A stretch of 64,000 nt of DNA from Planotetraspora mira (GCF_016863275.1 NZ_BOOO01000016.1:1-64000); one strand, 5' to 3'. Counted from the stretch's first letter, positions 34,496 to 43,720 are shown. Made by a program: numbers and translations. The notes: generated from the letters alone by a model not told the origin.

Positions 34496-36556
34496 TTACT
34501 CATCAGTAACACTAGTGGCGGCGCGGCACAGATCCAGAACGGCTTCGCCGTACCGGTCAAGTTTGACGCGTCCGATCCCCGCGATCGCGAGCAGGCCCTC
34601 CTCCGATGTCGGAACCCGCTCCGCTATGGCCTGCAGCGTCACATCGGTGAACACGACGTAGGCGGGGACCTTCGTCTCCTTGGCCACTGCCGACCGCCAG
34701 GACCTGAGGCTTTCCAGCAGAGCCTCATCGTAGTCGGCGGGGCAGGTCGCGCAGCGGCCCAGCTTCTGCTCGGCCGCCACGGACAGGGTCTTGCCGCAGA
34801 TCCGGCAGTGCAGCGGCGCCGCCGTCTTCTTGGCGCCGCCGGAGGGCCGCTCCACACGGCTCACGACGGGGGTACGCGGCGACAGGCCGTCGAGGAAGCG
34901 TGAGGGGCGGCGGGAGCGGCGGCCGCCGGGCGAGCGGGCCAGCGCCCACGACAGGTGCAGGTGCTCGCGGGCGCGGGTGACCCCCACGTACAGCAGGCGC
35001 CGCTCCTCCTCGACCTGCTCGGGGGTCTCCGCGTAGATGATCGGCAACATGCCCTCGGTGAGGCCGATGAGGAAGACCGCGTCCCACTCCAGGCCCTTGG
35101 CCGCGTGGAGCGAGGCGAGCGTCACCCCCTCGACCGGCGGCGCGTGCTGCTCGGCCGCCCTGCGCTCGAGTTCGGCGACGAAGGCGGCCAGGTTGGCGCC
35201 CTCCGCCGCGAGGTCCTCCGCGAGATCGGCGAGGGCCTTCAGCGACTCCCACTTCTCCCTGGCCTTGCCGCCACTGGGCGGCTCGGCGGTCAGTCCGATC
35301 CCGGACAGGATCGCGTGCACTCCGGGGGCCAGCGGCTCCTCGTCGTTGGCCGACCGGGCGGCGCCCCTCAGCAGCACGACCGCCTGCCGTACCTCGGGGC
35401 GCTCGAAGAACCGCTCGGCGCCACGCAGCAGGTACGGCACGCCCGCCTCGGTGAACGCCTGCTCGTAGGCCTCGGACTGGGCGTTGATCCGGAACAGCAC
35501 CGCGATCTCGCGGGTGGGCACACCGTCGGCGATCAGCTTCTTGACCGTCAGCGCCACTCCGAGGGCCTCGGCCGGCTCGTCGTCGTACTCGGTGAAGACG
35601 GGCTCCGGCCCCTCCGGCCGCTGCGCGACCAGTTCCATCCGGTGCACCGACCGCGCGATCACCCGGTTGGCCAGCGTGACGACCTGCGGCGTCGACCGAT
35701 AGTCGCGGATCAGCCTGATCACGCTGGCGGAGGGATGCTCGACGGCGAAGTTGGTGAGGTAGTGCGGGGTCGCCCCGGTGAAGGAGTAGATCGTCTGGTT
35801 CGGGTCGCCCACGACGCACAGGTCGTCGCGCCCGCCGAGCCAGGTGTCCAGCAGGAGCTTCTGGAGTGGGTTGACGTCCTGGAACTCGTCCACGACGAAG
35901 TAGCGGTACTGCTGCCGGATCTGGGCGGCGACCTCGCGGTGCTCGGTCATGACGGCCGCGGTGAGCTCGAGGATCGTCTCGAAGTCGATCAGGTTGCGCT
36001 GGCGGCGCAGGGTCTCGTAGCCCTCGTAGAGCCGGGAGACCTCCTCGGGCGCGACGGGAGGAGTGCGCCGGGCCTTCACCGCTGCGGCAGGGTAGTCCTC
36101 TGGGGCGACCTGGGTGACCTTCGCCCACTCGATCTCGCTGGCGACGTCCCTCAGCTCACCGCGGTCGGGATTCTTCCGCAGGCGCCGGCAGGCCTCGATC
36201 AGCAGCGGCAACTTCGACTCGACCACCTGGGGCGGATCCCCGCCGATGACCCGCGGCCAGAAGTAGCTCAGCTGGCGCAGTGCCGCGGCGTGGAAGGTCC
36301 GCGCCTGGACGCCGGGGGCGCCGAGTTGGCGCAGCCGCTGCTTGAGCTCGGCGGCCGCCCGGGTGGTGAAGGTGACCGCGAGAACGCCCTGCGGATCCAC
36401 GATCCCGCTCTGCACGGCGTAGGCGATGCGGTGGGTGATGGCGCGCGTCTTGCCCGTGCCCGCACCCGCGAGCACGCACACCGGGCCGCGCACCGCCTCA
36501 ACGACCTCGCGCTGTTCGGGATCAAGGCCCTCGAGGACGTCCAAATGGGCTCCCAA
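34496..36556 (-). CDS. uvrD2: ATP-dependent DNA helicase UvrD2 with HRDC domain
   Basis: 686-aa SF1A helicase with Walker A VLAGAGTGKTRAITHRIA, motif Ic/II FVVDEFQDVNPLQ, VVGDPNQTIYSFTGA (III), LASLHAAKGLEWDAV (V) and LYVGVTRARE (VI). A four-cysteine segment (CRICG...CATC, ~590-615) and a C-terminal HRDC domain (LAIAGIGRVKLDRYGEAVLD) are the UvrD2 arrangement described in mycobacteria. The start is uncertain: TTG 36556 fits the family N-terminus (DVLEGLDPEQREVV), but no strong ribosome site is visible. It is divergent from a hydrolase gene. Confidence 0.93.
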   Translation of the reverse strand: MGAHLDVLEGLDPEQREVVEAVRGPVCVLAGAGTGKTRAITHRIAYAVQSGIVDPQGVLAVTFTTRAAAELKQRLRQLGAPGVQARTFHAAALRQLSYFWPRVIGGDPPQVVESKLPLLIEACRRLRKNPDRGELRDVASEIEWAKVTQVAPEDYPAAAVKARRTPPVAPEEVSRLYEGYETLRRQRNLIDFETILELTAAVMTEHREVAAQIRQQYRYFVVDEFQDVNPLQKLLLDTWLGGRDDLCVVGDPNQTIYSFTGATPHYLTNFAVEHPSASVIRLIRDYRSTPQVVTLANRVIARSVHRMELVAQRPEGPEPVFTEYDDEPAEALGVALTVKKLIADGVPTREIAVLFRINAQSEAYEQAFTEAGVPYLLRGAERFFERPEVRQAVVLLRGAARSANDEEPLAPGVHAILSGIGLTAEPPSGGKAREKWESLKALADLAEDLAAEGANLAAFVAELERRAAEQHAPPVEGVTLASLHAAKGLEWDAVFLIGLTEGMLPIIYAETPEQVEEERRLLYVGVTRAREHLHLSWALARSPGGRRSRRPSRFLDGLSPRTPVVSRVERPSGGAKKTAAPLHCRICGKTLSVAAEQKLGRCATCPADYDEALLESLRSWRSAVAKETKVPAYVVFTDVTLQAIAERVPTSEEGLLAIAGIGRVKLDRYGEAVLDLCRAATSVTDE

Positions 36557-36659
36557 TATGCGATGCGGACGGATGTACTGGCATCATCCTTCCAGCAGCC
36601 GCCCTGGCGTGTCCTGAGACCGGGTCGGCACACGGTACCAGCGGGGAGGGAACCAGCCC

Positions 36660-37631
36660 GTGCGGAAAGCCGTGGGCGCGGCGATCGGGGTCGGAGCGCT
36701 CGCCCTCACCGCGATCCTGTTCGTCTTCGCCGGACAGAGAGCGGTGCCCGAGGCGGTGAAGTCCCCGGCGGCGGTGACGAAGCCCACTCCGGTCTCGTCG
36801 CCCAAGCCGTCTCACAAGCCGACGCCCACCACCCGGACGCTCGCCTCCGCGACCGACATCAAGGTCCGCACGGTGGCGTACGGCAGCGGCCCCCGGCGGC
36901 GGATGGACGTCTGGTGGCACACGAAGGGGCCGCGCCGCCCGGCGGTGTTCGTCATACACGGCGGATGGTGGTCGGGCGGCGACAAGAAGACCATGACCAC
37001 CGTCAGCAGGACCTACGCCCGCCTGGGCTACACCGTGGTCAATCTCGACTACCGGCTCTCGGGGGACGCGCGCTGGCCGGCCCAGCGAACCGACACGATC
37101 GCCGCGATCGCCGCCGCGCGCGCTCAAGCCGCCCGGTACAACACCGACCCCGACCGCTATGTCCTCATCGGCTTCTCCGCGGGCGGTCACATCGCGGCCG
37201 CGGTCGGCACCTACGGGAACGGCCTTCCGGGCCTGCGCGGGGTCGTCGGCGTCTCCCCCGTGATCTCACCGCTGACGTCCTACGCCGACGGGGGCGAGGG
37301 CGGGAGCCACGACCAGCGCAAGCTCCGCAAGACCGCCACGGCGCTCGCCGGGGGATGCGCCCCCTCCGAGTGTCCCGACGTCTGGGCGAGCATGGAGGTC
37401 TCCGACCACGCCTCGGCCGGCGACGCCCCGATGCTCGACGTGCACTCGCAGGACGAGTTCGTCCCGCCGTACCAGAGCGAGTTGCTCCAGCAGGCGCTGA
37501 AGACGTACGGCGTGCCGATGTCCATCAAGGTCATGCCGGGCACCCAGCACAGCGCGCCGCTCTACCGCGAAAAGGGCGTGGCCAAGACCGTCGAGGACTG
37601 GATAGCGGCACGACTCGAGTCCGACAGGTGA
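36660..37631 (+). CDS. Secreted/anchored alpha/beta hydrolase (esterase-like)
   Basis: 323-aa protein. The N-terminal hydrophobic helix (~4-25) is followed by a Pro/Lys/Thr-rich linker, suggesting membrane anchoring with an external domain. The hydrolase core has oxyanion motif FVIHGGWWSGG, nucleophile elbow IGFSAGGH, a candidate acid Asp in VHSQDEFVPP and His in PGTQHSAPLY. It resembles hormone-sensitive-lipase or BD-FAE-type esterases. GTG 36660 has GGAGGGAA upstream. Substrate unknown. Confidence 0.83.
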   Translation: MRKAVGAAIGVGALALTAILFVFAGQRAVPEAVKSPAAVTKPTPVSSPKPSHKPTPTTRTLASATDIKVRTVAYGSGPRRRMDVWWHTKGPRRPAVFVIHGGWWSGGDKKTMTTVSRTYARLGYTVVNLDYRLSGDARWPAQRTDTIAAIAAARAQAARYNTDPDRYVLIGFSAGGHIAAAVGTYGNGLPGLRGVVGVSPVISPLTSYADGGEGGSHDQRKLRKTATALAGGCAPSECPDVWASMEVSDHASAGDAPMLDVHSQDEFVPPYQSELLQQALKTYGVPMSIKVMPGTQHSAPLYREKGVAKTVEDWIAARLESDR

Positions 37632-37665
37632 TCACCGAACATGGTTCGGGAAAAGGGCCGGAACT

Positions 37666-37692
37666 GGGAACACGACGCGGATCCGCCGTGTT
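37666..37692 (+). promoter_or_regulatory. Sigma-R/SigH-type promoter of the mycoredoxin gene
   Basis: GGGAAC (37666-37671), an 18-nt spacer and GTT (37690-37692) match the sigma-R/SigH consensus GGGAAY-N18-GTT, located 38 nt before the ATG. Mycoredoxin is a known member of this thiol-stress regulon. Confidence 0.7.
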
Positions 37693-37730
37693 GACGGTGA
37701 TTACTCGGCTCTGCGCACGGAAGGACGATC

Positions 37731-37970
37731 ATGTCGCTCACGGTCTACACAACCAGTTGGTGCGGCCCCTGTAAGCGGCTCAAGAGCCAGCTGACCCGGG
37801 AGGGCATCGCCTACAGCGAGGTCGACATCGAGCGGCATCCCGACGCGGCCGAGTTCGTGATGAGCGTGAACAACGGCAACCAGGTCGTCCCCACGGTCGT
37901 GACCGACTGCCACACGATGACCAACCCGTCGGTCGCCGAGGTGAAGCGCCACCTTCAGGGCGCGTGCTGA
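37731..37970 (+). CDS. mrx1: Mycoredoxin (glutaredoxin-like, mycothiol-dependent)
   Basis: 79-aa thioredoxin-fold protein with active site SWCGPCKRLK (residues 9-18, CxxC), cis-Pro loop VVPTVV and acidic helix EVKRHL. Mycoredoxin-1 (Rv3198A in M. tuberculosis) reduces mycothiol mixed disulfides; the mycobacterial site is usually CGYC, here CGPC. GGAAGGA precedes ATG 37731. It sits between uvrD2 and nudC as in mycobacteria, and has a sigma-R-like promoter. Confidence 0.92.
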   Translation: MSLTVYTTSWCGPCKRLKSQLTREGIAYSEVDIERHPDAAEFVMSVNNGNQVVPTVVTDCHTMTNPSVAEVKRHLQGAC

Positions 37971-37985
37971 GCGCGGCTCAGCCCG

Positions 37986-38888
37986 TCACCAATCGCCGGG
38001 GATCGGCTTGCCGTACCAGGTCTCGATGAGCCTGCGGGCGATCGAGACCTGGCCGGGCAGGCGAAGTCTTCCGGACTCGACCTGGGCGGCCAGTTCGTCC
38101 CGCGACAACCACTGGGCCTCGGCGATCTCGACGGGGTCCATGACGATCTCGGTCGTGGTCGCGCGGGCGACGAAGCCGAGCATCAGACTCCGCGGGAACG
38201 GCCATGGCTGGCTCCCCATGTAACGAGGAGCGGTGACCGTGATGCCGACCTCCTCCAGCACCTCGCGCATCACGGCGTGCTCCAGCGACTCGCCGGGCTC
38301 GACGAACCCCGCCAGGACGGACATGCGCCCCTCGGGCCACTCGGGGCCGCGGGCGAGCAGCACGCGGTCCTCGTCGTCGTGGATCAGCATGATCACCGCG
38401 GGGTCGACCCGGGGGAAGTGCTGGCTCCCGTCCTTCGGGCAGACCCGCATGTGGCCGGAGGATGTGATCGTCGTACGGCTCCCGCACCGCGGGCAGAACT
38501 CGTGAGTCGTGTGCCACGCCTCCAGGGCGACGGCGTACACGACGAGTCCCGCGTCGCGATCGTCGAGCAGGGCGCCCGTCTGCCTCAGCCCCGCGGCCTC
38601 GCCGGGCGGGAGCGGAGCCTGGACCGCGAAGTAGGCCACGCCGTCCGGGTCGACGCCGAGGAGGTAGCGGGGACCCTCCGGCGCGTCCAGCGGAGACAGG
38701 AACACCACGGCGGCGCCGTCGGTGAACCTGCGGATGACGGTCTGGCCGTCGTGGACGACCAGGACCCGCGTCTTCTCGTCGGCCCACACGCGGGCCAGCC
38801 ACTCCTCGTCACCCCGGAGCGCGGCCGACCGGTCGATCGCGTTCCGTGCCAGCAGCAGCGGGCCGAGCAGGCCTTCCGAGATCTCCAC
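37986..38888 (-). CDS. nudC: NAD(H) pyrophosphatase NudC
   Basis: 300-aa NudC: hydrolyses NADH/NAD+ to NMN(H) and AMP and can decap NAD-capped RNA. It has the zinc ribbon FCPRCGSRT...CPKDG, Nudix box GFVEPGESLEHAVMREVLEE followed by VGI, and the NudC-specific SQPWPFPRSLMLGF. GTG 38888 has GGAAGGA at 7 nt; an upstream ATG (38921) lacks a site. It is convergent with mrx1 (15-nt gap) and divergent from the siderophore locus. Confidence 0.95.
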   Translation of the reverse strand: MEISEGLLGPLLLARNAIDRSAALRGDEEWLARVWADEKTRVLVVHDGQTVIRRFTDGAAVVFLSPLDAPEGPRYLLGVDPDGVAYFAVQAPLPPGEAAGLRQTGALLDDRDAGLVVYAVALEAWHTTHEFCPRCGSRTTITSSGHMRVCPKDGSQHFPRVDPAVIMLIHDDEDRVLLARGPEWPEGRMSVLAGFVEPGESLEHAVMREVLEEVGITVTAPRYMGSQPWPFPRSLMLGFVARATTTEIVMDPVEIAEAQWLSRDELAAQVESGRLRLPGQVSIARRLIETWYGKPIPGDW

Positions 38889-38981
38889 GGCGTCATCCTT
38901 CCACGGGTGCCTCCACAACACGCTGCCGCCGGTGGCGATTCCCGGCGCGAACCGATCTGACCGTGGCTAGGATGCGACGGG

Positions 38982-39000
38982 TTAGGTTAGGCTTACCTAC
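38982..39000 (+). promoter_or_regulatory. Iron box (DmdR/IdeR operator) of the siderophore locus
   Basis: TTAGGTTAGGCTTACCTAC is nearly identical to the actinobacterial DmdR/IdeR/DtxR consensus TTAGGTTAGGCTAACCTAA. It ends directly at the ribosome binding site GGAGG, 11 nt before the GTG, so iron-loaded repressor should block transcription and the locus should be induced by iron starvation. Confidence 0.92.
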
Positions 39001-39011
39001 GGAGGATCTGC

Positions 39012-40193
39012 GTGCGGCTCTACCTCACGGCGCTCAACCCGACCGACTCCGTGATGGACGGTTTCCTGCCCGCCGCCGCCGCGCTGGGGTGGGACGTCAC
39101 CGTCCTGACCGACCAGCCGGGCGGATATCCGGACCATGAGGCCATCGAGACCGACGTGCGCGACCCCCGCGCGGTGATCGACGTCATCGCCGGTCACCAT
39201 CGGCCCGACGTCGTCTTCTCCAACTCCGACCACCTCCAGGCGGAGACCGCGCTGGCCGCCGGTTACTTCGGCCTGCCGGGCAAGGACTGGCGCGCCTGCG
39301 TCACCGCCAAGAACAAGGCGCTCACGCGCCGCCGTCTCACGCCGGTGGAGACCGTCCGGTCCGTACGGCTCCCGCCGGGGGGCGACCTGCCGCCGGCCCT
39401 GCCGTACCCGGTCGTCGTGAAACCGGCGATGGGCGTGGCCAGCGAGGACGTCGTGCTCGCCGCAGACGTCCACGAACTGGCCGCGGCCGTCTCCGAGATC
39501 AGGAAGCGGCGGCCCGACGACGTCCTGGTCGCGGAGGAGTTCCTCGACGGCCGCCTCCACACGCTGGAGACGCTGGGCGACGGGCGGACCCTCCGCGTCC
39601 TGGGCGGCTTCAGGACCACACTCGGCCCGTTGCCGCACTTCGTCGAGGAGCGCCTGGACTGGCACCCCGATCCGGGCGGCGAGCACGTGACGCACGTGAC
39701 CGCCGCGCTGGACGCGATCGGCGCCGGCTTCGGGGTGTGTCACACGGAGTACGTGGTCACGGAGGACGGGCCGCGCATCGTCGAGGTCAACTACCGGCTG
39801 ATCGGCGACAACTGCGACTTCCTGCTCGGCGACCTCGTCGGCGGGCCACTGCACGAATGGGTCCTGCGCGTCCACGCGGGCGAGCCTCTGGACGCGCTCG
39901 GCGGCCGGGAAGGCCCGCGGGACGACCTGTTCGGCACGGCGGTCAGCCTGATCGCCGACCGGTCGGGCGTCGTCACGGCGGCGCCGTCGGCCGTGTCTCC
40001 GGACGAGCCGTCCGGCGACACGGCCGGGGTCCGGCTCTGGCACCGCCCGCTGCGCGCGATCGGCGACCGGGTGGAGGTGACCCACACGAACAGGGACTAC
40101 CTCGGCATCGTCCGGGCGATCGGCCCCGACCAGGTCACCGTGGACGCCGCCGTCGACTCCTTCCGCGCACTCCGGCCCTGGACGATCGCGTGA
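39012..40193 (+). CDS. ATP-grasp ligase of the siderophore locus (PvsA-like)
   Basis: 393-aa ATP-grasp carboxylate-amine ligase. The ATP-binding core is VVVKPAMGVASEDVV, VLVAEEFLDGRL, and the metal-binding GPRIVEVNYRLIGDN. GTG 39012 has GGAGG at 6 nt, directly after the iron box. The stop overlaps the next start as GTGA. In vibrioferrin clusters an ATP-grasp protein (PvsA) accompanies two IucA/IucC synthetases and a decarboxylase, the same set as here. The precise acid and amine substrates are not predictable. Confidence 0.87.
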   Translation: MRLYLTALNPTDSVMDGFLPAAAALGWDVTVLTDQPGGYPDHEAIETDVRDPRAVIDVIAGHHRPDVVFSNSDHLQAETALAAGYFGLPGKDWRACVTAKNKALTRRRLTPVETVRSVRLPPGGDLPPALPYPVVVKPAMGVASEDVVLAADVHELAAAVSEIRKRRPDDVLVAEEFLDGRLHTLETLGDGRTLRVLGGFRTTLGPLPHFVEERLDWHPDPGGEHVTHVTAALDAIGAGFGVCHTEYVVTEDGPRIVEVNYRLIGDNCDFLLGDLVGGPLHEWVLRVHAGEPLDALGGREGPRDDLFGTAVSLIADRSGVVTAAPSAVSPDEPSGDTAGVRLWHRPLRAIGDRVEVTHTNRDYLGIVRAIGPDQVTVDAAVDSFRALRPWTIA

Positions 40194-41845
40194 CCGAGGT
40201 GCGCGGCAGGGAGACGTACCTGGGGGCCCGCGTCCTGGACACCCTGCTCCGGGAGGACTACGCGAGCATCGCGTCCCGCCTGACGAGCGACAAGGACGGC
40301 GTCGCCGTCGTCCTGGCCTCCGGCAGGCGGGTGCGGCTGGCCGTCGGCTCTCCGTTCCAGGACTTCGCCGTCGCCGAGGGGAGGGCAGGCCAGAACGGAG
40401 GACCGACCCTCGCGGAGGTGCTGCACACCCTCGCCGTGATCGCCGACCCCGCCGACGCAGCCGGGGTCGCGGCCTTCACCAGGGAGTGCCACGAGGCGCT
40501 GGCCGCGCTGGTGCTCCATGACCGCCACCGCGCGGAGGTCGCGGCCCGGCTCCGCGGCCGGGAGCGCACACTCCTCTTCTACGAGGCGCTGGCCGCGACC
40601 GTCGACCATCCGATCTATCCGACGGCCCGGTGCCGTCTCGGCGTCTCGGAGGCGGACCTTCTCGCCCACGCGCCCGAGTTCGCCCCCTCCTTCGAACTTG
40701 CCTGGGCGGCGGTCCCGAGAGAGCGCGTCACACTGTCCGGCGCCGGACTGCCGGACTGGTGGCCGGGGGCGGGCGACATCGGGCTGCCGGACTGGTGGCC
40801 GAGGGTGGGCGACATCGGCCTCCCCGAGCGGTTCGCCGCGACCCATGTGCCGTTCCCCGTCCATCCGCTGACCGCGCCGGTGACCGAGGGCCTTCCCGGC
40901 GTCGTCATGGGAACCAAACCGCATCTGACGGTCCGCCCGACCCTCTCCATGCGCACGGTCGAGGTCGACGAGCGGACCCACCTCAAGCTGCCGCTGGCGA
41001 CGAGCACCCTGGGTCTGCTCAACCGGCGGTCGATCAAGCCGGGCACGCTCGGGGACGGGGCGCTCGCCGAGGCGCTCCTGCGCGAGGTGCTCGCCCGGGA
41101 GCCCGCCGCGCGGGTCTCGCCGGCCGGCGAGCAGACCTACGGCCACGCCGGCCACGAGTACCTCGGCTGGCTGATCCGGGACCTTCCCGAGGGCGAGATC
41201 GTGCCCGTGGCGGCCCTCCTCGCCCCCTGGCCGGACGGCGACGGGAGGCGACTCGTGCTCCACGACCTCGCCGACCGCCACTACGGCGGGGACGTGCGCG
41301 CGCTGCTGCGCGACTACCTGTCGGTGCTCCTGTCCTGGAACACCCGCCTGTTCGTCCGGTACGGCATGGCGCTCGAGGCCCACCAGCAGAACCTGGCGCT
41401 CGTCTTCGGCGGCGGGCGAATGCGACTGCTGGTGAAGGACAACGACGGCCTGCTCGTGTCCCCCGGTCTCCTGGGCGCGGCCGGGATCGAGACGCCCGCC
41501 TTCTCCGACCGGCGCATGCTCACCGACGACCCGCATGCGCTCGCCGACGTCTTCGTGACCATCACGCTGCACCTGGCCGCCGCCGCGATCGTGTTCCCGG
41601 CACTGGGCGCGGCCGGCCCGGACTCCTCGGCGTCCGCGCTGATCAGGGACGAGTTGTCGGCGGCGCTGGAGCCCTACGGCGACGACCCGATGGCGCGGCT
41701 GCTGCGGGCCAGGACCCTCGACTCGGCCCGGCTGATCGGCAAGTCGATGGTCGTCGCCGGAACCCTCGTGGACAAGCGGAGGTCGGGAGCCGCCGACATC
41801 AACAAGTTCTACGGCGTGACCGGCCCCAACTACCTCCGCCCATGA
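40190..41845 (+). CDS. IucA/IucC-family NIS siderophore synthetase 1
   Basis: 551-aa NRPS-independent siderophore synthetase, which adenylates a carboxylate such as citrate and couples it to an amine or alcohol. Visible motifs: HPIYPTARCRLG, HLKLPLATSTLGLLNRRSI, EAHQQNLALVF and LLVKDNDG in the metal/ATP-binding FhuF-like C-terminal part. Residues ~183-204 contain an internal duplication, GLPDWWPGAGDI repeated as GLPDWWPRVGDI. It starts at GTG 40190 in a 4-nt overlap with the ATP-grasp gene. Confidence 0.92.
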   Translation: MTEVRGRETYLGARVLDTLLREDYASIASRLTSDKDGVAVVLASGRRVRLAVGSPFQDFAVAEGRAGQNGGPTLAEVLHTLAVIADPADAAGVAAFTRECHEALAALVLHDRHRAEVAARLRGRERTLLFYEALAATVDHPIYPTARCRLGVSEADLLAHAPEFAPSFELAWAAVPRERVTLSGAGLPDWWPGAGDIGLPDWWPRVGDIGLPERFAATHVPFPVHPLTAPVTEGLPGVVMGTKPHLTVRPTLSMRTVEVDERTHLKLPLATSTLGLLNRRSIKPGTLGDGALAEALLREVLAREPAARVSPAGEQTYGHAGHEYLGWLIRDLPEGEIVPVAALLAPWPDGDGRRLVLHDLADRHYGGDVRALLRDYLSVLLSWNTRLFVRYGMALEAHQQNLALVFGGGRMRLLVKDNDGLLVSPGLLGAAGIETPAFSDRRMLTDDPHALADVFVTITLHLAAAAIVFPALGAAGPDSSASALIRDELSAALEPYGDDPMARLLRARTLDSARLIGKSMVVAGTLVDKRRSGAADINKFYGVTGPNYLRP

Positions 41846-41868
41846 CCCCCCACCACCACCCCCTTGGC

Positions 41869-42038
41869 CGTGATCATGCGCACTCTCGCAATCATGCCCG
41901 CCCACCTGCGACAACCCCGACCGTGATCATGCGCACTCTCGCAATCATGCCCGCCGGCCTGCGGCGACTCCGGTCGTGATCATGCGCGAATTCGGCGGCT
42001 TGCCGCCCGACCTGGCCTTCCCTGATCCGTGACCATGC
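41869..42038 (+). repeat. 53-nt tandem repeat array, locus A
   Basis: Units start with CGTGATCATGCGC at 41869, 41922 and 41975, plus a partial unit CGTGACCATGC at 42028, so the spacing is exactly 53 each time. Units 1 and 2 are nearly identical through ATCATGCCCGCC; unit 3 has diverged after the first 13 nt. The same family with the same period occurs at 52279-52410. The last unit runs into the start region of the next gene. Confidence 0.85.
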
Positions 42039-42055
42039 AAAGGGGCACATCACCC

Positions 42056-43720
42056 ATGGACCGCCTCCTGCTCGACCCGCACGTCTCCAGGGCCGAGGAG
42101 GTCACGCTGGGCGCGCTGCTGCGATGTTGCGCCCGGGAACTCAGCGGCCCGCGCGGCCACGTGTGGCCGGCCGAGCCGTACCTGCTGCTGGAGGTCGCGG
42201 GGACCCTGATCCGCGTGCGCGCGCACGGCGGCATCGCGCTGCGCTTCGAGGGCCGGGCCGAGTGGCTGTCGGACGGGTCGTGGCTGCCCCTGACCTCCGA
42301 CCTGCTCGTCGAACTCGCCGAGCGCGAGTTGGAGGAGGCCGGCGCGGTCGACCACGCGGTCGGCCGCACATCCGCACACGGAAACGGCCGCGGGAGCGGG
42401 CACGGGGGCAACGACGAGTTCGCCGCGCAGGTCGCCGCCAGCCGCGACGCCATCGCGACACTGCTCACCGCTCGTGCGCGGACCCGCCCGCCGTCGGACC
42501 CGTGGCTGACGTCCGAGCAGTCGCTCGTCGACGGCCATCCCTTCCACCCTTCACCGAAGGCACACACCGGTTCAGGACTGACCCGGTACGCCCCGGAGGC
42601 GCGCGCCGAGTTCCCCTTGCGCCTGCTCGGGGTCCGCGCCGATCTCGTGGCGGAGCAGGGGGACACCACGCCGCTCGACAGGCTCGGCGCCGCCCCCGTC
42701 GGGTACACGCTCCTGCCGGCACATCCCTGGCAACTCGAGCTCGTCGCCGACGACCTGCGGGACCCGCTCGCCGACGGACGGCTCATCGATCTGGGGTACG
42801 GCTCGCGCCCGGTGACCCCCACATCGTCGGTGCGCACGGTGTACGACGCCGTCACGGAGAACTGCCTGAAGTTCAGCCTCGACGTGCGGATCACCAATTG
42901 CGTCCGCAAGAACGCCTGGTACGAGCTCATCGGAGCCGTCGAGCTCACCGAGCGGCTCCGCCCGATCTTCGGCCTCCTCGCCGCCGACTTCCCGGGCACG
43001 CGCTGGCTCCCCGAGCCCGGCTACCGTTCGGCGGCGCTCGGGACCCGGCTGTTCGAGGCGCTCGGGGTGATCATCCGTTCCGGCCCGTGGCGGGAGTGCG
43101 GTCCCGGCGTGACCCCGATCCTCGCCGGGGCGCTCGCGACCGCCGGGGACGACCTGCCCGAGGCCGTACGAGCCCGCCGGTGGGAGGACCCACTCGGCTG
43201 GTGGAGGGCCTACGCGGAGCGGGTGGCGCCGCCGGTGCTCGACGCGTACTTCACGCATGGGGTCGTCCTCGAACCTCATCTCCAGAACGTCCTCATCGGC
43301 GTCGGCGCCGACGGCCTCCCCTCGGAGGCGGTCTTCCGCGATCTGGAGGGGACGAAGCTGGTGTCCGGCCGCCACGACCTGACCGGCCTGCCGGACCGGG
43401 TGGCCGAGGCGGTGACCTACGAGGCCGGACAAGGCTGGAACCGGGTCGTCTACTGCCTCGTGGTCAACCATCTCGCGGAGGTGGCGGCCACGGTCGCCGG
43501 GACGGACCGGCTGCTGGACGACTTGTGGCACGTCGCCCACGAGATCCTGGAGGACTACGCCGGGCGGCGCGGACGGCCCGCACCGCTGGCGGAGCTGCTC
43601 GGGGGCGCGCCGCTGCCGGCCAAGGCCAATCTGGGCGTCCGCTGGACCCGCTCGGCCGACCGGGCGGCCGGGTACACCACCGTGGCCAACCCGCTGGTCG
43701 CCTACTCGCCCCGGAGGTAG
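42056..43720 (+). CDS. IucA/IucC-family NIS siderophore synthetase 2
   Basis: 554-aa NIS synthetase with a full set of family motifs: GHPFHPSPKAHTGSGLTRY (ATP phosphate binding), LLPAHPWQLEL, TPTSSVRTVYD, CLKFSLDVRITNCVRKN, EPHLQNVLIG and VFRDLEGTKL. ATG 42056 is preferred, with AGGGG ~10 nt upstream. ATG 42035 and GTG 42029 lie in the last repeat unit and lack a site. A His/Gly-rich insert (TSAHGNGRGSGHGGN) is unusual. Its 3' end overlaps the convergent decarboxylase gene by 19 nt. Confidence 0.92.
   Translation: MDRLLLDPHVSRAEEVTLGALLRCCARELSGPRGHVWPAEPYLLLEVAGTLIRVRAHGGIALRFEGRAEWLSDGSWLPLTSDLLVELAERELEEAGAVDHAVGRTSAHGNGRGSGHGGNDEFAAQVAASRDAIATLLTARARTRPPSDPWLTSEQSLVDGHPFHPSPKAHTGSGLTRYAPEARAEFPLRLLGVRADLVAEQGDTTPLDRLGAAPVGYTLLPAHPWQLELVADDLRDPLADGRLIDLGYGSRPVTPTSSVRTVYDAVTENCLKFSLDVRITNCVRKNAWYELIGAVELTERLRPIFGLLAADFPGTRWLPEPGYRSAALGTRLFEALGVIIRSGPWRECGPGVTPILAGALATAGDDLPEAVRARRWEDPLGWWRAYAERVAPPVLDAYFTHGVVLEPHLQNVLIGVGADGLPSEAVFRDLEGTKLVSGRHDLTGLPDRVAEAVTYEAGQGWNRVVYCLVVNHLAEVAATVAGTDRLLDDLWHVAHEILEDYAGRRGRPAPLAELLGGAPLPAKANLGVRWTRSADRAAGYTTVANPLVAYSPRR

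Noticed and set aside
34955-37774. A 939-codon open frame on the plus strand opposite uvrD2
   Set aside because: It crosses two real genes and contains no recognisable domain; typical high-GC shadow.
41869-42038. CRISPR array
   Set aside because: Repeats are 53 nt without unique spacers, the conserved part is short and drifting, and there are no cas genes.
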